The translations under genes were made by a program, and so were the position numbers. Under the pieces are notes generated by a model. The model saw only the letters and a list, made by a program, of their open reading frames with translations, did no database searches and was not told the DNA's origin. A stretch of DNA of 64,000 nucleotides from positions 202,262 through 266,261 of the forward strand of contig CAWCSF010000001.1 in NCBI GenBank assembly GCA_963798195.1. The letters run 5' to 3'. This DNA is from CAVSRC01 sp963798195 (GTDB taxonomy: Bacteria > Pseudomonadota > Alphaproteobacteria > Rhizobiales > Kaistiaceae). The number at the start of each line of letters is the position of its first letter. Positions within the stretch are counted from its first letter, which is position 1. This document shows positions 45,538 through 56,078 of the stretch, piece by piece.

Positions 45538-46536
45538 TCACTCAACCAGCCTTCTTGCCGCGGCCAGAACAGCATCACCAGCGCCCAGCTGCGCCTGCAC
45601 GATCTCGTTCATTCTCTCCCCGGTGGTCGGCGAGAGGGTGAATTCGCCGAGAGCCTTGGCGGCGGAAACAAACTCGGGATCTGACGTCATGGCGCTATAA
45701 GCATCACGGAGGACCTTAACCGTATCCTTGGGCGTGTTCGGCGGAACCATCAGCGGATAACCGATATCGCGGCTCGCCTCGATGAACTCGGCGCCCTGCC
45801 TGACTACTGGATCTTCTATCAGTGCGGAAAACCGCTGGATATTGGCGGCCTCCGGTGGAACGCTCGAGCCCAGGCGGCCAATGATATTGACCCCATCAAG
45901 CATGGAACGCCTTGCCAGGTCGGTGATCGAGGCCGAGCAGTGGCCCGCGATCTCGCCTCGCTCCATCGCGAGTTCGATTTCCGCCACACCGGCAAAACCC
46001 GTCACAATGTTGAAATGCGCATTGAGGCCATTCTTGACGAGGGCGGCGAGCTGATACGTCTGGCTGTTTTTTGCGGACGCTCCGATGTGGAACTCTCCGC
46101 TCAGGAACTTCTCCATCGTGTCGATGCCGGACGCTTTCGTCGTCGCACAATAGGCAGGCTCCGCCGACAACGATCCAAGCCAAACGATGGCTGCGGGGTC
46201 GAAATCGACTCCGTCTGCGCCCCACACACGCGCGAACGCTGTGCTCTGGCTGATTGATCCGATAACGCTGCCGTCGGCCGGCTCGCTGCCCATCATCAGC
46301 TTTGCGAGCTTCAGGCTGCCACCGCCTGGCACATTCTGGACGACGATCTCGGGGTGGTTCGGCAGGAATCGTCCGAGGTGCCGCGCGATCAGGCGAGACG
46401 ACACATCGAAGGTTCCGCCGGCGCCGTAGCCCACCTTCAACGTGATCTGCTTCGCGTCCAATGCCTGAGCTGGCAAAACGCCGGCTACAGAACCGAGAAT
46501 CGCGAGAGCGAAAATCCTCCCGACAGAGATGCCCAT
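45538..46536 (-). CDS. tctC: Tripartite tricarboxylate transporter substrate-binding protein (TctC/Bug family)
   Basis: 332 aa periplasmic receptor with signal peptide (RIFALAILGSVAGVLPAQA). The Bug-family stretches VGYGAGGTFDVSSRLIARHLGRFLP, VQNVPGGGSLKLAKLM and PPNTPKDTVKVLRDAY are present. It lies 9 bp ahead of tctA in the same operon. In this position it could import a precursor for, or recover a product of, the peptide-synthetase genes; that is inference. Confidence 0.88.
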   Translation of the reverse strand: MGISVGRIFALAILGSVAGVLPAQALDAKQITLKVGYGAGGTFDVSSRLIARHLGRFLPNHPEIVVQNVPGGGSLKLAKLMMGSEPADGSVIGSISQSTAFARVWGADGVDFDPAAIVWLGSLSAEPAYCATTKASGIDTMEKFLSGEFHIGASAKNSQTYQLAALVKNGLNAHFNIVTGFAGVAEIELAMERGEIAGHCSASITDLARRSMLDGVNIIGRLGSSVPPEAANIQRFSALIEDPVVRQGAEFIEASRDIGYPLMVPPNTPKDTVKVLRDAYSAMTSDPEFVSAAKALGEFTLSPTTGERMNEIVQAQLGAGDAVLAAARRLVE

Positions 46537-46598
46537 AGACCACCCCCCTCCAGAATAGCGACAGGGCGAGTCCTACAACAAGATGACCATCGTGAACA

Positions 46599-47570
46599 AT
46601 GCTTGGTCATCCAAGATCGTCGCGGCTAGTTGATCCCAATCGGGAGGCAATGCTAAAATCAACCGGAGTGTCGGCTCCATATTGCGGGCGCGCTGAGGTT
46701 TGGAGTGTTGAAGCTGTGCTGCCGATGCTTCATACGCTGGACGCCTTGGCTCGGGCACGGCATGAGAAGGACTTTTACAATATTGCTCTCCAGCTGATCA
46801 GATTTGCAGCGCCGCTTGAAATCTCTGCATTGGTAAGTAACGGGTCAATCAAATACGAACCATTCAGGGACTGGCTGGCGAAGCTCCACGCGGACCTGAT
46901 CCAGGACAACTCTCGCGTCACGAAGTTCAAGCATGATCGCATCTCCGACGCGCTGTCGTTCTACACAAACGGCACCTCGCCGGCGGACAAGATTCTGATC
47001 GTCGGCTTCTGTACGCGCACCCATGATCTCTGTGCCCCGACGTCCCTTGTGCTGCAGTATTTCCCGGAGACGGATCACGATGTGCTCGTGCTGAGGGATG
47101 TTAAGGCTGTTGGATTTACTGCGGGCATACCGACCTATGCGAGCCCCCTTGCCACCGCGGTCGAACGTCTTCGCATGGATTTCCGGATTGACGATTATCG
47201 TGGAATTCGTTGCTTCGGCGTAAGCAGCGGCGGTGCGGCGGCATTGTTGGCAGGTAGAATCCTTGAGGCGGAGCGCGCAATCAGCATTTGTGGGCGGCTG
47301 CCGACGGCCCTCGAATGCGGCGAGACACGTGAGGCCATCGAACTGGAGAGCGCATTGAGCCACTCGCCTTCCAGGCCAGGGCAAATCGCGGCGGTGTATC
47401 CGGCCGGTCATCGAGTGGATGCTGCAAATGCCCGACGAATGGCGCGCGCGATTGACGACCTGATCCTTATCCCGGTTCCAAACCTATCTGACCACAGCAT
47501 TCTCAAACCACTGCTGCGGCGTGGCGAACTTGCGGGCTTCTTTCGCTCGATCGGACTCACTTCGTCCTGA
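46599..47570 (+). CDS. Alpha/beta-hydrolase-like protein, unassigned
   Basis: Up to 323 aa. The segment FGVSSGGAAALLAGRIL has the nucleophile-elbow pattern GxSxG, preceded by an ILIVGFCTRTHDLCAPTSL strand-loop and followed by a plausible late His (NLSDHSILKPLL), an alpha/beta-hydrolase layout. I do not recognise a specific family. The start is uncertain: ATG 46599 gives the longest frame, while ATG 46650 has GGGAGG very close by. It is divergent from tctC and lies inside the peptide-synthetase region. Confidence 0.6.
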   Translation: MLGHPRSSRLVDPNREAMLKSTGVSAPYCGRAEVWSVEAVLPMLHTLDALARARHEKDFYNIALQLIRFAAPLEISALVSNGSIKYEPFRDWLAKLHADLIQDNSRVTKFKHDRISDALSFYTNGTSPADKILIVGFCTRTHDLCAPTSLVLQYFPETDHDVLVLRDVKAVGFTAGIPTYASPLATAVERLRMDFRIDDYRGIRCFGVSSGGAAALLAGRILEAERAISICGRLPTALECGETREAIELESALSHSPSRPGQIAAVYPAGHRVDAANARRMARAIDDLILIPVPNLSDHSILKPLLRRGELAGFFRSIGLTSS

Positions 47571-47643
47571 GGATCGTGTCCTAGGGAATGGTGTAGCTGA
47601 CGGTTGATGGCCGCGCGCTCCCGCCTGGCCGGGATGATGTCGC

Positions 47644-48322
47644 ATGCAGCAAAGCCATTACCTACTTCCGCCGCGAAGCAAGGCTGATCCGGGCTTGGGA
47701 TTGAGGCACAGCGCGACGACTGTCGCGCGGTTCGCCGCTGCTGAAGGATTTCGACCTGAGTGCGCCGAATTCGTCGAGATCGAGACCGGGAAGGGGAGCG
47801 ATGCCCTGGACCGGAGCCCTCAATTGGCCGCAGCGTTGGCCGCAGGGCGGAAGAAGAAATGCCCAGTCATCGTGGCCAAGCTCGATCGACTCTCCCGCGA
47901 CGTGGCCTTCATATCGGGCCTGATGGCCCAACGCGTGCCGTTCATCGTTGCAGAACTGGGCACGAGATGCAGATCCCTTCATGCTGCACCTCTACGCTGC
48001 GCTGGCGGAGAAGGAGCGCCGGCTGATCTCGGAGCGCACCAGGGCGGCGCTCGCGGCCCGGAAGGCGCAAGGAGCCCAACTCGGCAATCGCCGCAATCCT
48101 GCGCAGGCCGCGGCCGTGGGGCACCGTGCGCTGTCGGCGGAAGCCGAAGCATTCGCCGCCAATGTCCTGCCGATCGTGAGTTCGCTGCAAGCGGCGGGCG
48201 TGACCGATCTGCGCGGCTTGGCCGGTGCCCTCAATGATCGCGGAGTCCGGACTGCCCGCGGCGGACGCTGGCACGTCTCAAACGTGCGCAATCTGCTGCT
48301 GCGGTCGGCGGCCCTTTTATAG
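47644..48322 (+). pseudogene. Serine recombinase (resolvase family), N-terminally degraded and frame-broken
   Basis: Resolvase/invertase-type recombinase of about 225 aa. The core reads VARFAAAEGF, the ETGKGSDALDRSPQL stretch, VIVAKLDRLSRDVAF, DPFMLHLYAALAEKERRLISERT and a C-terminal part ending in WHVSNVRNLLLRS. The first strand, which should carry the catalytic Ser in a YVRVS-like motif, is unrecognisable, so it is probably inactive. The frame breaks at 47961-47962, where GG is followed by C and A (both glycine codons). It sits just after the NRPS gene on the opposite strand. Related fragments lie at 52412 and 56657. Confidence 0.78.
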
Positions 48323-48350
48323 GCGGGAACTATCACCCGTGCGTGTCGCT

Positions 48351-51300
48351 TCAGGCAAGGTACGGCAGCATGCGTGTCGCCAGATGCTTCACATTGTCGG
48401 CATTGAGTAGGCTCTCATGATCTCCTGGAACAGGGACGATCGACATCTTATCGCCGAAACACCGGCCCCATCCGAGCCGTTGGTCAGCCTTCCACGTTCC
48501 TTGTGCAAGGTCGCCCCGTTCGGTCGCCCTCATTAAGACGACCGCGCTCGAGAGTGGTGAGGACGGTCCACGATAGGCTCGCATGCCCTCTCCGGAAAAC
48601 ACCGGATACAAATCTGTCTCTGAAGCTTCCCTTAGTCGGTCGTCTGCGACATGCGGCCTCAGCGCCGAGGATCGCTCCGCCAATACGGAAAGGGCATCGG
48701 AGACTATCGCCCAGACTCCGCCGTTCACCACTTGTTTTGCCTTACGTATGAGCCACTTGCCCCAAATCCGCTTGAGATAAGGCGGCAATCCGGTGTCCAG
48801 CAAGAAGACCACCTTTGGCGCCATACCCCGACGCTCCAGCCGGCACGCCGTCTCAACGGCAAGCATGCCTGCGAACGAGTGGCCCGCCAGATAGATCGGT
48901 CCTGCCTTGTGACTGGCGCGTATGGCCTCGGCATAGGCGTCACAGACAAGACCGATCGCGTCGACGGTGTTTGCATCCTTGATGAGTTGCCGAACCTGTT
49001 TGGCACCGCTCGTTATGATCGCAGACGAAGACACTGAACCGTCCAGCGCCTTGATCAAACCAAGAAGAGGCGACATGGCATGCACGAAATAAAGGCGTCC
49101 AGCGCGATCGCCGTGGGTGAGCGGCAGGAGGGCTACAGGCCGTTGCTCGTCGATGCGGTCAAAGCAATTGCACAGTTCCCTCACCGTGCGCGCTTCGAAG
49201 ATCGTCGACAAACCGCATTCAATGCCGAGCTGCCTCTCGATCTCAAGGACCATATTGATGGCCATGAGCGAGTGGCCGCCTACGTCAAAGAAATCATCTT
49301 CTACGCCAATGTTCCGGTTATCGAGAAGCTGTCGCCAGATCGCGAGGACGCGTTCTTCGAGTTTGGTTGCGGGTTCACCGCCTCTCTCAGCCGGGAAGGC
49401 AACATGATCCAGCTTATCGATCGCCGAGCGATCGACTTTGCCGGTAGGCGAACGCGGCAATCGTCTGGCCGCGGCGATCTGTCCCGGCACCATGTAGTCG
49501 GGAAGCCGCCGGCGCAGGAATGATTTCAATGCCACAAGATCGATGCCGGCCGACGTGGCTGCCGCCTCGACGTGAGCTCGGAGCGCAGTCTCGCCTGACT
49601 TGTCTATCCAAGTTGTCACGCAGCAGTCGGCCACGCCAAGGTACTGGCGTATGATCGCCTCGACTTCTTCCAGCTCGACGCGAAACCCCCTGATTTTGAC
49701 TTGGTTGTCGATGCGACCGATGAATTCGAGATTAAGGTCCTCGCGAAAGCGCCCAAAGTCGCCCGTTCGAAAAATGGGATGATCACTTTCCGGGTCGAAT
49801 GGATCGGGAAGGAAACGCTCCCGCGTTTGCAGTGGACGATGGTGATATCCGCTGGCAACGCGCGCCCCGCCTATCGAGATCTCACCTGGCACGCCAAGCG
49901 GCGTCGGCATGCCCGAGGCGTTGAGAACGTGGACACGTGCGCCATCCAGGGGCAATCCGATTGTAACGATCGGGTCGTCCGCGCCGGTAACTCGCCGCGC
50001 TGTTGTCCAAACCGTTGTCTCCGTTGGGCCGTACAGGTTCCAAACACTGTCGGCGCGCTTCAAAAGCTCCTTCGCCAGGCTTGCCGGCATGGCTTCGGCG
50101 CCGCACAAGATTGTCAGGCCTTTTGATCCATTCCAGCCGGTCGACAAAAGCATGCGGTAAGTCGCGGGGGTACCCTGCATGACGGTGATCGCGCGCTCCG
50201 CGATGGCGCGGGCAAGCGCACGACCGTCAGTCGTCACGGCGGTTGGCGCCACGACGACACGCGCTCCGATAGTCAGCGGCAGAAACACTTCGACGACCAT
50301 CGGGTCGAATGCGATGCTGGTTGTCGCGAGGACGATGTCGCTGTCGGTCATTCCGACGCGCTCGTGCATCGCAGAGACAAAGCCTGCCAGCTGTGCGTGG
50401 GTAATTGGCACACCTTTCGGGCGGCCGGTCGATCCCGACGTATAAATCAGATAGGCGAGGTCTCGGGGGGCTGGCCCTATGTCCAGATCCGCTGACAATA
50501 GCTCCAGGTTCAAGCGTGTCGAGGCAAATCACGCGGTCCTGACGATGATCGCCGAGGCGGGCGCGAAGACCGGTCTCGCTGATCATGAGCAGAGGTTCGG
50601 TGTCTGCCAGGACCAGGTCGATGCGTTCCGCTGGATTGTGCGGATCGACGGGAACATAGGCCGCGCCAGCGTGAAGCACCGCGAGTAGCGCCACGACCAT
50701 CCTAGGCGTCCGGTCGAGGCAGACAGCAACAAGAGTGCCGCGCCCGGCTCCTCGGGCTCTCAACACAAACGCCAGAGCTCGAACCTCCTGGTCAAGTTCG
50801 CGATAGGTGAGCACAGCCGAGTCCGAAACGACGGCTTCCCGGTCAGGAGAAAGGCGTGCTCTCGCCATAAACATTTCGACAACCGTCTGCGAAGGCGCTG
50901 TAGAGGAGTGGCTCGCCTGCATGCCGCCGAAGAGCCGCGCGCGCTCGTCCTGTGTCAGGATATCGACCGAATTGATCGATTGCTGAGCATCTTCCAGAAA
51001 CGCTTTGAGCAGCGCCAGGAAATGGCCGGCAGCGCGGTCGACGGTCAGTCCAGCCGGAAGGACGCTGCGATTGAAGTCCAGATGGATGTCGTAACTCGAT
51101 GATCCACGCTCGCGCTGCACCGTGACCGACAGCTTCTCGCGGCCCCGACCATGCGCGGCCGCGGGGTCGTCCAGATTGCTGAGCAGGACAAGCGGCGAAG
51201 CATGCATGTATCTCGCTGGGTACCCGGCGAACGAGGAGGGAACGTCCACCAAGAAATTGAAAAGTACTTCGTAGCCTGCTTGCGCCGCCGATACCGCGTG

Positions 51301-52278
51301 GTGCCGATGCGGCCGCACCACAACTAACTCGCGGCTCACTTTGCGCATCACGTCGTCAAACGTGTTGGTTGGCTCGAGCTGAATCCGGTTGGGGGAGATT
51401 GCCATAATCAAACCGATCATGGACTTGCTGGCACCTGTACGATTGTGAAATGGCACCCCAACGGCCAAGTCGGTCTCGCCGGTGACGCGGTGCAAGAACG
51501 CAAAAAGGGTCGACAGCAAAACGAGCGTTGCATGAGCCGGCCGATCAGCTTCGATCCGACGGCTAATCTCGCCATCCAACGTGATCGTCGCCCTGTCTGC
51601 GCGCAGGGCGCTGACAGTCGCGGTGCCGCCGTAGAACCGAATGGCCGGTGGCTTAGAAAGAGTGCGCTGAGACCAGAATACTTCGCTTTCCATGGTTTGC
51701 TGGGAGGCTGCGCGGGCCGCCTCGGCGCGGATATAGTCGGCGTAAGACTGCGGTGATCCAAGGCTCGAGGATTGCCGCTGTGGGGCGCCCGGGGCTAAAG
51801 CATCGAGGTAGAGCCTTTCGAGTTCGCCATGCAGCACGATCGACGACGCGTTGTCGGAGACGATGTGATGCCGATTGACAAACAGGACGTTGTCGGCTGG
51901 TCCTCGTTTCACCAAGCATACATCGAAGAGTGGACCATCCGGCGGTATGCGCCGCCGCAAGCGGTCCAAAAGCCAATCGTTGAACGTAACTGCCGCATTC
52001 TCCGCGTCCGCGAGATTCACGAACTGGAGCCGACAATTCTCGCGTGCTCGCAGCCGGAGAAATGGCGGGATCTCGTCGCCGGGTAGGCCCATGCGCAGCG
52101 CGTCGTGCCGTTCGACCAGCCGATCGAAGGCGTGCGCGAGCGCCTCGACATTCACATCGCCCTGAATCTCCAGAAGCGTCGTGACCATGTTCGGCAGAGA
52201 GCTCTGGTTGAGTTCTTCCTCAACCCAAATCAGCCGCTGCCTTGGCGTCATAGGTAATTCGATCGGACGAGCGCTCAT
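48351..52278 (-). CDS. One-module nonribosomal peptide synthetase, C-A-T-TE; frame broken once
   Basis: Joined across one frame break this is 1308 aa. The condensation domain (about 1-440) has the active-site pattern HHIVSDN (His137, His138, Asp142). The adenylation domain (about 465-960) has TSGSTGRPKG (613-622), NLYGPTETTVW, GRIDNQVKIRGFRVE and Lys947 in PTGKVDRS; an Asp in AFDPMVVEVF fits amino-acid binding. The carrier domain has Ser1003 (VGGHSLM), and the thioesterase has Ser1134 (AGHSFAG) with a late His (PGDHES). The break at 50511-50512 reads CT then T and G, both leucine codons, so I regard it as artefactual. The start ATG at 52278 is preferred over a TTG upstream. Confidence 0.88.
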
Positions 52279-52411
52279 TGTGAACTCGCGAAACAAAACT
52301 TGGGAGCATATTTGCGCAGCAAACGAATTTTCGGCAATCTTCGGATGATCGCCTCAGTTCGTCGATGCGGAGATCGAGGAGCGACGCCACGGACGGACGT
52401 GTCCGGCTTGT

Positions 52412-52492
52412 GCGGCGTTGGCCACCGGGCGGCACGGCAAATGTCCGGTCATCGTGGCCAAGCTCGATCGGCTATCCCGCGACGTGGCCTTC
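52412..52492 (+). pseudogene. Serine recombinase fragment (N-terminal part)
   Basis: About 80 bp encoding AALATGRHGKCPVIVAKLD then RLSRDVAF, matching the recombinase at 47829-47910 (roughly 80 percent identical by eye). Homology ends abruptly on both sides. It lies 134 bp beyond the NRPS start, in the same orientation as the longer copy on the other side of that gene. Confidence 0.75.
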
Positions 52493-52823
52493 AGCCGCGA
52501 GGTGAATCTCGGGTGCGCAAGCTGCATTTTTTGAGGTCGAGGTCACTTGGTTTACGACGCCGTTGCCTTGTGGCCTGCGCCATCGTCCATCCCGGCCTTC
52601 CCCGGGGATCGTCGCTGTGCGCGAGGACAGCAACGGAAAATAGTTGCCGGCATCCGGTTGCCTCCGCCGAATAGAGCCTTGCTTGCGGGCATTTGCGCTG
52701 CCCTTTGGCGCGGCGGCAGACAGGAGTTGGGGCGACCGAGAACCTTAGCTGCCAAACGGCGGGACTTTTGGTAGCTTGCCTTTGCGTGGTCCTTTTCCGC
52801 CCGTCGGTCCAGGTCGATTCCGA
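52493..52823. other. Intergenic, no gene seen
   Basis: About 330 bp between the recombinase fragment and the cyclase gene. No convincing ORF or repeat. It must contain the cyclase promoter. Confidence 0.4.
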
Positions 52824-54662
52824 ATGGAGCGCCGCCTCTCCGCGATTCTAGCGGCCGACGTTGTCGGCTACAGCCAACTCATGGGGATAGACGAAGCGGG
52901 TACTCTGGACGCGCTGAAAACCCATCGGCACGAGTTGATAGATGGGACAATCGCGCGGCACAACGGCCGGATCGTCAAGCTCGTCGGCGACGGCATCCTC
53001 GCGGAATTCGGCAGCGTGGTTGATGCGGTGGCATGCGCGACCGACATCCAGCGCGGCATGGGTGAACGGAACGAAGATGTGCCCGAAGACCGGCGCATGC
53101 AATTCCGCATCGGCATAAACATCGGCGATGTGATCGTGGAAGATAGCGACATTTTCGGCGATGGCGTCAACGTGGCGGCGCGTCTGGAAGGAGTTGCCAG
53201 ACCAGGCGGCGTCGCGGTGTCGGCATCCGTGCGCGACCAGGTGGGCGACCGGCTCGCGGTCAGGTTCGACGATGCAGGCGAACAAACGCTAAAGAACATC
53301 GCGCGGCCGGTGCGCGTGTTCCATGTCGACTGGGGCATTCAGCATACCGGCGCTATGCCGGCGTCAGCAGCGGTTCGCGAAAGGCCGTCGGTGGCGGTCC
53401 TCCCCTTTACGAACATGAGCGGCGACCCGGAGCAGGAGTATTTCTCGGACGGCATAACCGAGGACATCATCACGGATTTGTCGAAGGTATCTGGGCTGTC
53501 AGTGGTCGCTCGCAATTCCGTGTTTACGTACAGGGGATTGGCCGCCGACGTGCGGGAGGTCAGCAGACGATTTGGCGCCACGAGCGTACTCGAAGGCAGC
53601 GTCCGCAAGGTCGGTCAGCGGGTTCGAATCACAGCACAGCTAGTCGATGGCAAGGATGGCCGTCACTTGTGGGCCGACCGCTACGATCGTGATCTTACCG
53701 ACATCTTCGCAATTCAGGACGAGATTACTAAAACCATCGTCGACCAGCTCAAAGTGAAACTTCTGCCCGAGGAGCAGAGGGCAATAAACACGCCACCGAC
53801 TGAGAATGTCGAGGCGTACACCTACTATCTGCGTGGCCGTCAGTTCCTAAACATGAAGACGAGGGCTTTCCTCGAGCTCGGCCGGCGGATGTTTGCCAAG
53901 GCGGTCGAACTGGACCCGCTCTATGCCCGCGCCTACGCAGGCATGGCAGATTGCGATTCGATGCTGAAGGGCTGGCACGGCGTCAACGTCTCGCTCGACG
54001 TGCTTCTCGCCACCACCGCCAAGGCATTGGCCCTCGACCCCAACTTGGCCGAGGCGCACGCGTCGCGTGGCTTCGCATTGGCAACCGGCGGCCGTCGCGA
54101 GGAGGCCCCCGCGGAATTCGAACGTGCGCTCACGCTCAAACCCGATCTTTACGAGGTGAACTACTTCTACGGCCGGTTCTGCATGGTCCAGGGAGATCTG
54201 GAGAAAGCGACTCATCTTTTCATGCGGGCCGCCGATATCCAGGCCGATGACTACCGGTCGCCTTTCCATCTTCAGAATCTCTTCCGCTCCCTCAATCGGC
54301 CCGAAGAAGAAGTGAAGTTCGGCCGACTCGGTATCGAACGCGCAGAGCAAGCGCTCGAGGCGCACCCGGAGAACTCAGATCCGGCGGAACTCGGCGCTTG
54401 CGCACTCGCTGGCCTCGGCGAATACGACCGGGCGCGGGCGTGGGCCGCGCGGGCGCAGGCAATTGATCCAGACGACAACCAGGCGCACTACAACGCCGCC
54501 TGTTTCTACGCCCTCGTCGGCGAAGCGGATCGCGCCTTCGACATTCTGGAGGTGTGTTTGAGGGATGTGGGAACGGACATGAAGATGTGGTTCAAGCACG
54601 ATTCCGATCTGGACCGCCTCCGCATGCATCCACGGTATGCGAAAATTATTGGAACTAATTGA
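52824..54662 (+). CDS. Class III adenylate/guanylate cyclase with TolB/FlgO-like and TPR domains
   Basis: 612 aa. An N-terminal class III cyclase domain (about 1-170) carries the metal Asp12 in AILAADVVGYSQLM, VGDGILAEF, and the FGDGVNVAARLEG segment. Next comes a domain of the kind SVAVLPFTNMSGDPEQEYFSD (about 190-330), widespread beside such cyclases, then TPR repeats (about 345-600, e.g. LGEYDRARAWAARAQAIDPDD). There is no membrane span. These multi-domain cyclases are abundant in rhizobia; their inputs are mostly unknown. The ATG at 52824 begins the canonical ERRLSAILAADVVGYS. Confidence 0.88.
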   Translation: MERRLSAILAADVVGYSQLMGIDEAGTLDALKTHRHELIDGTIARHNGRIVKLVGDGILAEFGSVVDAVACATDIQRGMGERNEDVPEDRRMQFRIGINIGDVIVEDSDIFGDGVNVAARLEGVARPGGVAVSASVRDQVGDRLAVRFDDAGEQTLKNIARPVRVFHVDWGIQHTGAMPASAAVRERPSVAVLPFTNMSGDPEQEYFSDGITEDIITDLSKVSGLSVVARNSVFTYRGLAADVREVSRRFGATSVLEGSVRKVGQRVRITAQLVDGKDGRHLWADRYDRDLTDIFAIQDEITKTIVDQLKVKLLPEEQRAINTPPTENVEAYTYYLRGRQFLNMKTRAFLELGRRMFAKAVELDPLYARAYAGMADCDSMLKGWHGVNVSLDVLLATTAKALALDPNLAEAHASRGFALATGGRREEAPAEFERALTLKPDLYEVNYFYGRFCMVQGDLEKATHLFMRAADIQADDYRSPFHLQNLFRSLNRPEEEVKFGRLGIERAEQALEAHPENSDPAELGACALAGLGEYDRARAWAARAQAIDPDDNQAHYNAACFYALVGEADRAFDILEVCLRDVGTDMKMWFKHDSDLDRLRMHPRYAKIIGTN

Positions 54663-55196
54663 GTAAATTAGGTGGAAGACGTGCCGATCCGTTGCCGCGC
54701 GGTGGCACGGCCGGTGCGGTGTTCCACCGGGCTGACAACCGGCGCGTCTCAGGCGTCGGCGCCATCGGCGGCTGGGACCAGGTGCGCTCGCGGCTGAAGG
54801 GCGACAGGCAATTGCTGCGTGGCCGGCTGGGGCATCGCGGCCAAGAAGATGGTTCGTACTCGACGCTGGTGCAATTCAGATACACCAAGGATCGTTCGGA
54901 GATTGGTTGGGCGCCGAAGCGCCCGATGTCGCCCTGAGTCTCGACACGGCATTTGCTGGACATATCCAATGGAACAGCGAATGGAACGGCACTCGGCAGA
55001 GCGTTTTCGTCACGCCGGGGACGAAACTGCCGCTCGCTGGTGGCTCTCAGAATACCTAGGGAACAACCGACGTTCTCCCCGCCGTTCGATCGCCTCAAAG
55101 CAGAAATCTACGATGGGTCGGAAAGCTACCAGCTGACCGTCTCTAGCAAAGCTGTGAAGGAGGCTTGACGCGCTCGCGGCTGCTTCGGCCGAGGTT
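54663..55196. other. Stretch without a confident gene
   Basis: About 530 bp after the cyclase. Short segments look coding (VSGVGAIGGWDQVRSRLKGD near 54750, DGSESYQLTVSSKAVKEA near 55110), but they lie in different frames with stops between, as in a decayed insertion. No assignment. Confidence 0.4.
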
Positions 55197-55223
55197 CCCG
55201 GCCGCCTTGGAGCGGCGGCCGGG
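55197..55223 (-). terminator. Perfect GC hairpin after the small secreted protein gene
   Basis: CCCGGCCGCC / GGCGGCCGGG with a 7-nt loop, 17 bp after the stop of the minus-strand gene at 55241. No T-run follows. Confidence 0.6.
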
Positions 55224-55240
55224 CACAACGAGCGTTCGGA

Positions 55241-55531
55241 CTACATCTTGCCGGTGTAGGCCTGACAGAAGCTCAGAACTTCTGCGACCTGGTTGGCCTG
55301 GTTGGCCACCACGGTTTCGCAGCCGGTCTTCACTTTCGCGGCCTGATCGGGCGTGAGGCTCGCCATGAACGTCTTGATGGATTCCGGCGTGCTACCGGCG
55401 CTGGAAATGTCGATCCCGAGCGACTTCATGCCGTTGTGGTCGGTGTCGTTGGTGTTGGCGGCGATGGCCGCGCCAGAGAAAACGAGCATGGTGGCCAGAG
55501 ACGCTGCGCTGACGATGTGTGCAATTTTCAT
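55241..55531 (-). CDS. Small secreted two-cysteine protein, paralogue B
   Basis: 96 aa with signal peptide (HIVSAASLATMLVFSGAAIA). The mature part reads MKSLGIDISSAGSTPESIK and KTGCETVVANQ, ending LSFCQAYTGKM, collinear with the protein at 30972. The cysteine spacing is the same type. AGGAAAA precedes the ATG. It is a dispersed paralogue; the function is unknown. Confidence 0.78.
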   Translation of the reverse strand: MKIAHIVSAASLATMLVFSGAAIAANTNDTDHNGMKSLGIDISSAGSTPESIKTFMASLTPDQAAKVKTGCETVVANQANQVAEVLSFCQAYTGKM

Positions 55532-55658
55532 AATATTTTTCCTTTTGGGTTCTTTGTTCTCAGAGATTCTTTGGTTCTCTCAGATGCAATCCAACAATCG
55601 CCCTGCGTTAATGTTCCCCCGGCGACGTTTCTATATTTTTTCTTATTTTTGCTTATGC

Positions 55659-56072
55659 ATGGATAGCTGCGCCCGATGCAGAGCAGCGCTCGCATCTGAA
55701 CACTCTAAACTTCGATCAATATTGTTTGTTCTGCTCGTGATGCTCGCGTTGTGGATCGACTGCTGCAGGACGGAAGCTGCGCGTCACGGCGGCTATAGCG
55801 CGACGTTCGACGTGGCAACGTACTTCCTGCGCGATGTTCCTCCCGAGATCATCGTGCAAGGCGAGCCGCACGAGCGCTCCGAAGCCAACGTCGTTTTCAC
55901 CGAGCCCTGTCGATTCAAGACATGGCCCGAGGTTCCGATCCCCGCGATCGCGGGGCTCGACGATCGGTTCTTCCCGCTCGACTTCCAACGCCGCGTCGTC
56001 GAGGAAAACCCGACGCCGAAGCAAATTGCGAGACCTGGACCGGATACCGCCAAGGGGCCGACTGTCGCTACC
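55659..56072 (+). CDS. Candidate hypothetical protein, possibly truncated
   Basis: The frame from ATG 55659 begins with a hydrophobic stretch (SILFVLLVMLALWIDCC), then GGYSATFDVATYFLRDVPPEIIV and FPLDFQRRVVEENPTPKQIA, which read like protein. After about 56072 the frame continues only as the antisense of the SRPBCC gene, so the natural C-terminus is missing or unknown. A T-rich leader (TTTTTTCTTATTTTT) precedes it. No domain recognised. Confidence 0.4.
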
Positions 56073-56078
56073 GCCAGA

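Noticed and set aside
54663..55196. Phage terminase fragment (GGWDQVRSRLKG)
   Set aside because: The peptide vaguely resembles large terminases, but only over a dozen residues with no other phage gene in the window. Not enough for a call.
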